Shown one piece after another: positions 58,033-64,000 of a stretch of 64,000 bases of DNA; position 1 is the stretch's first letter; every line of letters starts with the position of its first letter. Both the position numbers and the translations under genes were made by a program. Source of the DNA: Ancylostoma caninum (Eukaryota > Nematoda > Chromadorea > Rhabditida > Ancylostomatidae); contig JBAJFG010000034.1 in NCBI GenBank assembly GCA_037903475.1, forward strand, positions 1 through 64,000. The letters are read 5' to 3'. The notes beneath the pieces were generated by a model. That model made no database searches. It saw only the letters and a program-made list of their open reading frames with translations, and was not told the origin of the DNA.

Positions 58033-60598
58033 TTGATGGACTTCCTACAACTCGTTGTCTATTACTGTTCGTTCGTTTACTTGCAAAATGGTCTCATGAA
58101 TATTTCTGAGAAATTCAGAATGGCTAACAATATAAGTAACCACAGCGGCAACAACTACTTTGTCACCACCTTACCTCCATCAGTTTTTGTGGAAGTTTTT
58201 TCAAGTACCGAGAGGACATATGTCGTGGTGTGGTACTGCGTCGTATCAACGCTTTCTCTCCTGCTTCATTTGACGTTTATACTGGTAAGACTTCTTCACT
58301 TTATTTCAATGGGTAATGGATGTACAGTCGGGTCCGGCAGTCACTGCAAATGGGCGCCGGCGGGCGCCGGCCGCCGCCACCCTCCGGCGCCCCGGTATTA
58401 ATGAACTATAAATCTCTCGAGCTTGGGAGAAAGCGAAGAAAAATACAATTTTAGTCCATAGTAGACAGAGTGCAGTGGATATGTTAAGGCTATAAAGCAG
58501 GGGACCATTTTCACGACTCTCACGTTTTTTCATTTTTGTGATTTTCATGGGGAAAGATTTCTGAATACACAATAAGCGAAGCCAACTCTTTCATTTTCTG
58601 CTATAGTACACTGCTTCGCGAATACAAAAATGGTCGTTATTCTCCTATAGATGGACACAGTACTTCAGTTATCCCATCTGAATAATAAAGCTCATCCAAT
58701 TCGGGATCCTCAGAAATAATTGAAATCCGTATAAATTCTTCCATATCCATTGCGAAGTAGTTCTACCGCTGTCATTTATCTTTCGTGGAGCAGTCCTTTG
58801 CGGCGGAGTTACTCTCTCCCGGTTTCCCTCAACTTTGAAAAAGTGGTTTTTTACTATCACTTACACTATTACTATTACTTACACTTACACTTATCGTAGT
58901 TTATCTTCGAAATTTATGCAAAACGTTGCCGGATGCCTTCCTGGACTACCCGAAGGAGATCACGGTGGACGTTCCAAGCAATGAACCCCAAACACTGCGA
59001 TAATTAACTCTGGATCTCCAACGGAGTGGAACCAGCGATAGGGACAGATTGCAATCTGCCACTCAAACCACTGAGCCATCCGGGCTACTTTTTATGCTGG
59101 AGTTTGTTAGATAACTGCAGCAGTCGTAGGCAGCATACTATATGTATGTATTTGCAAAACGGGAGCACAGGGCAGGATTCGATCCCCTGACCACCACAAC
59201 GTCGATCATTCGCTCAAACCACTGAGCTATGCGCGCAAGCGATGCAACATACAAGTGGTGTCCACTATTACTTATTCTTACACTTAGTGAATAATTAAAT
59301 AACTAAATAAATAACTTAGTAAATAATTCAGTTATACAAAATCAGACACACACACACACTTTTGTGGATTTTCAGGGAGCCAGGAAGCTGTGTGGATGGA
59401 AATCGAACTTCTCCTTCACCCTTCTACTTGTCCTCTCAGCTGTTTCATGTGTACGCTTCCAAGCACAACTGATTGCAAGTATAGCCGAGATGTTCTTCTT
59501 GAATTGGGGCTACAACCGAGTATTATCTGTAGTAAGTTTTATGTTATTTCTGGATTTAGTGGTTCAAACCAAGAATTAGCTGTTCCAGGCTCTGGGATCA
59601 TTTGTATGTGCACCTTATTTTACAGTGGTTGTGTTAAATATAGCAATAGCACTGCATCGTCTCGCTTATACTACTTTTCCCTTCTGTGCCAGTTCTTTTC
59701 TGGAAGGATATGTGGCTAAGGTTTGTTAAAATTCAGAGGAGGTTAGAAAAACGCATAAATTCATATGTCATAATTATTTATATCACCGAAAAAAGAAAAA
59801 GCCTGATAAACTTTCTTTTTCTTCCCCAGATCCTATTTTTGTGAGATACAATTTGTTCCAGAGTATCCTAGCTGCTATTGTTGTGTTTTTTGTTGCATGT
59901 GTTTCCTTTTTCAACACTGAATTGATGGGTGCATACTGGTACGAGGAGACGCTAAGTTGGACTGCAGTCGAGGGCGATTATGAGCAACTTTTCATGATGT
60001 ATGTTCTTGGATAATAGTGGTAGTTGTCGCAGGAAATATGCTTACTTATTGCAGGATAAATCGGGTGTCTAACTATTCTGTGGGTGTTCTGAATTTCGTG
60101 GTCTACACCTTGCTCATTTTTGTACTATTCCGGAAGAAAATTCTCTCCTTTCATCGTAACGAGGAAGTCAGAATGACATTGCAGGTTTGACTTACTTCTG
60201 AAGAGCTTATGATAAGAGTATGTTGGAAAAGTAATTTCTCATAACTAATTCCTTTAAGGTGTTCTGCATGGCCTTGCTAGAGATGCTCTTCTTCATCTAC
60301 TGGGAATTCGCCGATTCATCTGGATTTGTAACCTGGGATATCATGTTGGCCGAAACGTCTAACTTGTTATTTTTTGACGTTCTTGTTGCACCTTACCTCA
60401 TATTCAATGGGTGAGTGTTGAGGATTGCGGATTTTCCGATGTCTAGCATTCATTTTAATGCTGTGCACTTTCAGAAGAATCCACGCAGAGTTGAAACGAC
60501 TAGTGAAGAGGAATGTGACGCAAGTAGCTGCCATAGTAAAACAGGATAGTCGTGGGACCAAGTTCCACAATGGAACCCAGAAGGAATCAAAATACTAG
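58033..60598 (+). CDS. Nematode seven-helix chemoreceptor-like protein
   Basis: Exons: 58033-58284, 59376-59531, 59589-59724, 59830-59998, 60055-60184, 60259-60410, 60475-60598 (stop TAG); 1119 nt, 372 aa. Helices: VVVWYCVVSTLSLLLHLTFI; FSFTLLLVLSAVSCVRF; YFTVVVLNIAIALHRLAYTT; QSILAAIVVFFVACVSFF; VGVLNFVVYTLLIFVLF; VFCMALLEMLFFIYWEF; NLLFFDVLVAPYLIFNG. It ends in a basic tail (RIHAELKRLVKRN). Layout and composition fit nematode serpentine (sr) chemoreceptors; the subclass could not be assigned. Exon 3 needs a weak donor (AAGGTTT|GTTAAA) to keep frame; the natural AAG|GTTTGT breaks it, so a frameshift is the alternative. The start may instead be ATG 58120 (MANNISNHSGNN, with glycosylation sites). 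Intron 1 holds a transposon copy. Confidence 0.75.
58325..59290. mobile_element. Second copy of the TIR transposon, right end lost
   Basis: It starts CAGTCGGGTCCGGCAGTCAC after TA and is nearly identical to 45215-46230, including both tRNA-like segments and the TTACACTTACACTTATCGTA unit. The copy breaks off in the TTACTTATTC tandem region near 59280 and lacks the right terminal repeat. It lies wholly inside intron 1 of the chemoreceptor-like gene, 40 bp after the donor. Confidence 0.85.
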
Positions 60599-60606
60599 AC
60601 CACATA

Positions 60607-60786
60607 CAGGGAACTCTAAACGGCCGTGTGCAACTGGCGGGACCGCGGCGCGGCGTGGCGTTCGGGTTGTCCGCTGCTGGCAGAAGCAGAGAAATCAGAG
60701 GCAGATGCAAAAATTCTGCCTCTCTGCCCAAGGGCTGCGCCGCGCCGCAGTCCCGCCCCTTGCACACGGTCGTTTGGAGTTCCCCA
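60607..60786. repeat. GC-rich palindromic MITE in the chemoreceptor 3' UTR, TA-flanked
   Basis: The left end CAGGGAACTCTAAACGGCCG and the right end GTCGTTTGGAGTTCCCC are inverted. Inner GTGTGCAACTGGCGGGACCG and GTCCCGCCCCTTGCACAC also pair. TA lies at 60605-60606 and 60787-60788. It begins 9 bp after the stop codon. Confidence 0.78.
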
Positions 60787-60977
60787 TACATACTTGTTAT
60801 CATCCTAAATACTATGTGTTATGAGGGTCTCTGTTCTTTCTTTATGGAACGGGTGCACATATGTATACTACTTCCACTTCGGTATAAAGTATTAGTATAG
60901 CTTCAGCGTGAACATCATAACAGGATAGAAAATACCGACAACATAGAGTTTTATAAAGTTTTATAATCAGAGAGGCT

Positions 60978-61187
60978 TTAGACAGAACGGTGCATGTCGA
61001 AGGCGACGACACTGAAATTTCTGACGACCTGCTCAGCTATTTTTCGAGCGACTCTATCACCAAATGGGATTTTTGCGGGCGAAAATACAGGCACAAATGC
61101 ATTCTCCTTCCTGAATTCCTCAAGATACATACCAGCTGTGGAACATAGCCCGGGATCGTTCCTATACCTATAAATGTGGGAGAAAAC
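60978..61187 (-). CDS. Possible terminal exon, unrecognised
   Basis: After a TTTATAG acceptor the minus strand is open for about 70 codons to TAA, encoding a soluble-looking peptide (STAGMYLEEFRKENAFVPVF, then ARKIAEQVVRNFSVVAFDM). Composition is protein-like, but no family was recognised. Upstream exons would have to lie toward or across the sphingomyelinase start at 61514, and none with matching phase (phase 2) was found. Confidence 0.3.
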   Translation of the reverse strand, partial: VFSHIYRYRNDPGLCSTAGMYLEEFRKENAFVPVFSPAKIPFGDRVARKIAEQVVRNFSVVAFDMHRSV

Positions 61188-61513
61188 AGAAGAGACAGCT
61201 AGCACTTTTCACATACACGGAACAAAAAAGTTATAGCAGGGTGAGAAGAACAAATAGGTTTCAAAAAACCGAATAAACCAATGCTCATTCTTGAAGATCA
61301 AGAATTAATCAAGGATCTAACATCATGGAAACTTTCATGCAAGTGAAGGAGCTTTCTGCTTGTTTTTTCTTGCTACTGCGAACTTGCTCACTGTTCAACC
61401 ACGATAACCTAGTTCGTGCTGTTCCTCAGCGTTCATCGGAGTCGTTTTATCTGAAAATAAGACCAAGAGTCATGAACTGATACGAGTTCGTCGACTACAC
61501 TTCGTACGTAGTG

Positions 61514-64000
61514 ATGCGCTGCTGTGCGCTTCTGCTAGTACTGCTCACTTTTGGCACGGATCCAGGTAATTCTTTGGTGCCTTCCTTCCTTCTTTGTTTT
61601 TTGTTACTCAGAAAATCAAAAAATAACCTAATTACGCTCCAAATTTTATTTGGTACTATTCACGAGAAAAAGGTGACTTGCAGAGTTCCAGATTTTGGGG
61701 GTTTGATCCTATCTTAATTCAGCACTTTCGGATAGCTGCCAGGAATGCAGATTTGCTGTAGATCTTCTGCACGATGCGTGGGGGAAGAAAACGACTGAGG
61801 AATGCGTGGGTAAGAATTTCTACGGAAATAATGTTCCTGAGCACATTCCGAGAACAGTGGAGTCTACTAGAATTCCAGACGACGCTACGATTCATAAATC
61901 ACCGGCGCTGATAAGGACGCTGCCTGCAAACTTAGTAGAATTAAGCAAAAGAAAAAATTGTAATGCTACAAGGAGTCATTGCTCCGGGAGAGACTAGGAC
62001 ATTTATTCGAAAATACTAAAATTGTCCAAAAGTGCATTTGTACAACCCAAAATTGTTCAAAAGTGCATTCGTACAAGCACGATAAAGAGTACAGTTTTTG
62101 CAAGCAGATGTATGGATTTGTCCTTATCTTATGTTCACGGAGTGCAAACTAAGGATAAGGAATTCTGCAAGTTCCGGGTTGTGTTTCCAGAGACAGAAGT
62201 TGCACATCCCTGGATCTGTTAATATGCCTTTTTCACATTTCTTCACTTACATTATGGTGTATAATGACATAGGAATTTAGATTTCATCATTCATGCATAT
62301 ATCATTTAACACTTATTGCACGTGCAAAGCACACGAACTGTGGGTCAAAACGAAGGAAAAAACAGAGACCGTGGAGAAATGTGTCTTTAATCTTGTACCA
62401 TAGAAAATAAGGATTAAAAACTTGGGAGAATAAAGTATAAAGGAGAAATTTCCTTGAAATACTGCGCTGGAAGACAGTGTGGATATTGAGGCTGGTGGCC
62501 GCATACATCATCGAGATTACTCAGGGTAAACGTTCACGCCACGCAAACCTACCCGTACTACTAATATGGGAGTGAAATTCTTAACCCTGGGTAGTCTGAA
62601 TTATGCATCCAGGCTCTGATTTTAGTGATTGTATTCCCGTTTCCTTTACTTCTTTCTGTTCCTTTCAGGGAAATATTTTGCCTCTACTAAGTACGTAGTA
62701 CCCTAGCCACAACTCGATTGCTTTTACAATGCTCAGTTAGTACTAGTACATCTTCCATGTAGTAGTCCTAATTGTTGTTTATAACAAAACTATAACTCAA
62801 CAAGTCAACTCAATTACTTCGTAAAAATGTTGTTATTTCAGGCGATCTTGCCCTTTTTGTCTGTCAAACATTCAAAATAGAAGACCACTTCGTCTGCAAA
62901 GGAATCGTTGGAGACTTTTCAGTAAGCGAACATGTTTTTCCATGGATAGAACGTTTGCCCTCACGAGAAGCATTTCCTATGGCCCACAATGTCCTTGAAA
63001 CTTAGTGGTCGAAAGATCTCATGGTCCAAAAGACTGTTCCTCACATAAGGAGTAAACTACAGTTACAGTACAGTTTGAGGAACAGTTCTCGTAATATAGA
63101 AAAGCGATGTCATTCACGTTGTTGTCGAAAAGCGATGTTTACATGCTGTGAAGTATGTAGTGATCGAAATTTCAGGATGTGTTTATGTATGTTCTTGGCC
63201 AAATCATAGTTGAACCTCATCAGATCTGCGGGTTACTGCTTGACGGTATGTGGAACCGAGTAGTGACTCTTTCTGGGGAAGTTCACTGGTCATGGATGTT
63301 TTCCAGACTGCGGTAAATTCATCGACCCTTTCAATTCTACATGGAGTGTTCCTATTCCTGATGGGCAGCCAACGCCCGTGGATAAAAAGCCAGTTCCAGT
63401 AAGGATATCATGTATCGTTAGTAACAATACTATACAACAAAGGAAAGGAGAAAACTCCCGAGAATTTTGACTGGATATTTATTTATTTTATTCAATTTTC
63501 GTTATAAACAACAGTTTCACATTGATTTACATGTAAATTACATTCTGCAGAATAAATAATATTTCTGCTTCCCTGCTCATAAATTCATGACCTTTCGTTT
63601 TTTCTTCAGAGTGGAAAGCCAATGCTCAAAGTCTTACATCTGACCGACATTCATCTGGATATGCAGTACACACCAGGATTAGAAGCAAAATGTTCTGAAC
63701 CACAGTGCTGTAGACCACAGCAAAGTCCAAATGTGAGCGCTGAACGCACTGCATATTTTTTTTCAATTATTCCAGGAATCCTGTCTTTCAGGAGATATCC
63801 ATAGCAGCAGATGTGCAACAACCCGCTGGTCAATGGGGCATGGTTGGAGACTGCGATGCGCCTTACTGGTTACTTACAAATATGCTCGAATTTATTCAGA
63901 AAAATCATAAAGATGTGAGCATTCAATGGAGTTTCCTGGAGTCAGTGGACAAGATAGAACAGCTCCTTTCAGCTGGACTACGTCATGGTGTCTGGTGACC
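61514..64000 (+). CDS. asm: Acid sphingomyelinase, 5' half (runs off the window)
   Basis: Secreted or lysosomal zinc phosphodiesterase that splits sphingomyelin into ceramide and phosphocholine. Exons: 61514-61565, 61723-61809, 62842-62921, 63175-63244, 63307-63398, 63610-63732, 63792-63914, 63973-64000+. All phases agree. Residues 1-20 form a signal peptide (MRCCALLLVLLTFG). A saposin-B domain with paired cysteines follows (SCQECRFAVDLLHDAW, FVCQTFKIEDHFVC, QICGLLL, DCGKF). A proline-rich linker (PIPDGQPTPVDKKPVP) leads to the metallophosphatase domain: VLHLTDIHLDMQYTPG (metal-binding DxH), the CSEPQCC cysteines, then GDCDAPYWLL and LDYVMVSGD (second metal motif) at the window end. Nematodes usually have several asm genes; which one this is cannot be told. 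The 1-kb intron 2 holds a GATTACCC-family repeat. Start chosen for the signal peptide. Confidence 0.93.
62497..62614. repeat. GATTACCC-family element in sphingomyelinase intron 2
   Basis: The left end GGCCGCATACATCATCGAGATTAC is answered, inverted, by the right end GGGTAGTCTGAATTATGCATCC. Inner GGGTAAACG and AACCCTGGG also pair. About 118 bp. Confidence 0.7.

Overview
The window is nuclear DNA from a nematode, most likely a clade V (rhabditine/strongylid, hookworm-like) parasite. The evidence is small exons joined by introns ending in a T-rich TTTCAG acceptor, a nematode-type 7TM receptor, a fossil of nematode mitochondrial ND1 that reads correctly only in the invertebrate mitochondrial code, and a very dense load of short palindromic DNA transposons. 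No bacterial-type genes, operons or CRISPR arrays are visible. The species is inferred, not proven.

Layout. 1-9.3 kb: mostly intergenic and repeat DNA. It holds a decayed Penelope-like retroelement on the minus strand (about 4.97-6.65 kb: broken reverse transcriptase, GIY-YIG nuclease, a hammerhead-ribozyme-like core near its 3' end) and one doubtful two-exon plus-strand gene near 7.3-7.7 kb. 9.3-13.4 kb: a complete 10-exon neuropeptide-type GPCR (+). 13.8-17.6 kb: a complete 9-exon mitochondrial ATP synthase subunit b (-), convergent with the GPCR. 17.6-21.5 kb: intergenic, with a U2 snRNA-like relic and four palindromic elements. 21.5-25.3 kb: a type II membrane protein with seven LDL-receptor class A repeats (-). 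26.5-27.05 kb: the 3' part of a lysine-rich protein gene made of tiny exons (-). 27.4-29.8 kb: repeats, including a hAT-type element with a perfect 8-bp target duplication. 29.8-32.0 kb: a complete 8-exon 8-oxoguanine DNA glycosylase, OGG1 (-). 32-35 kb: repeats. 35.0-40.6 kb: an 11-exon TMEM268-like membrane protein (-). 41-58 kb: gene-poor, with many repeats, a nuclear copy of mitochondrial DNA and a 1.27-kb TIR transposon carrying two tRNA-like segments. 58.0-60.6 kb: a 7TM chemoreceptor-like gene (+) with a second copy of that transposon in its first intron. 61.5-64.0 kb: the 5' half of an acid sphingomyelinase gene (+) that runs off the window end.

The genes do not form an obvious pathway. 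They are unlinked functions: peptide signalling, mitochondrial ATP synthesis, surface LDLa protein, base-excision repair, chemosensation and lysosomal lipid hydrolysis. Exon models were built by hand from reading frame, splice dinucleotides and phase. Where a total length is quoted, the exon lengths sum to an intact frame. Family names come from recognised motifs, not from a database search.
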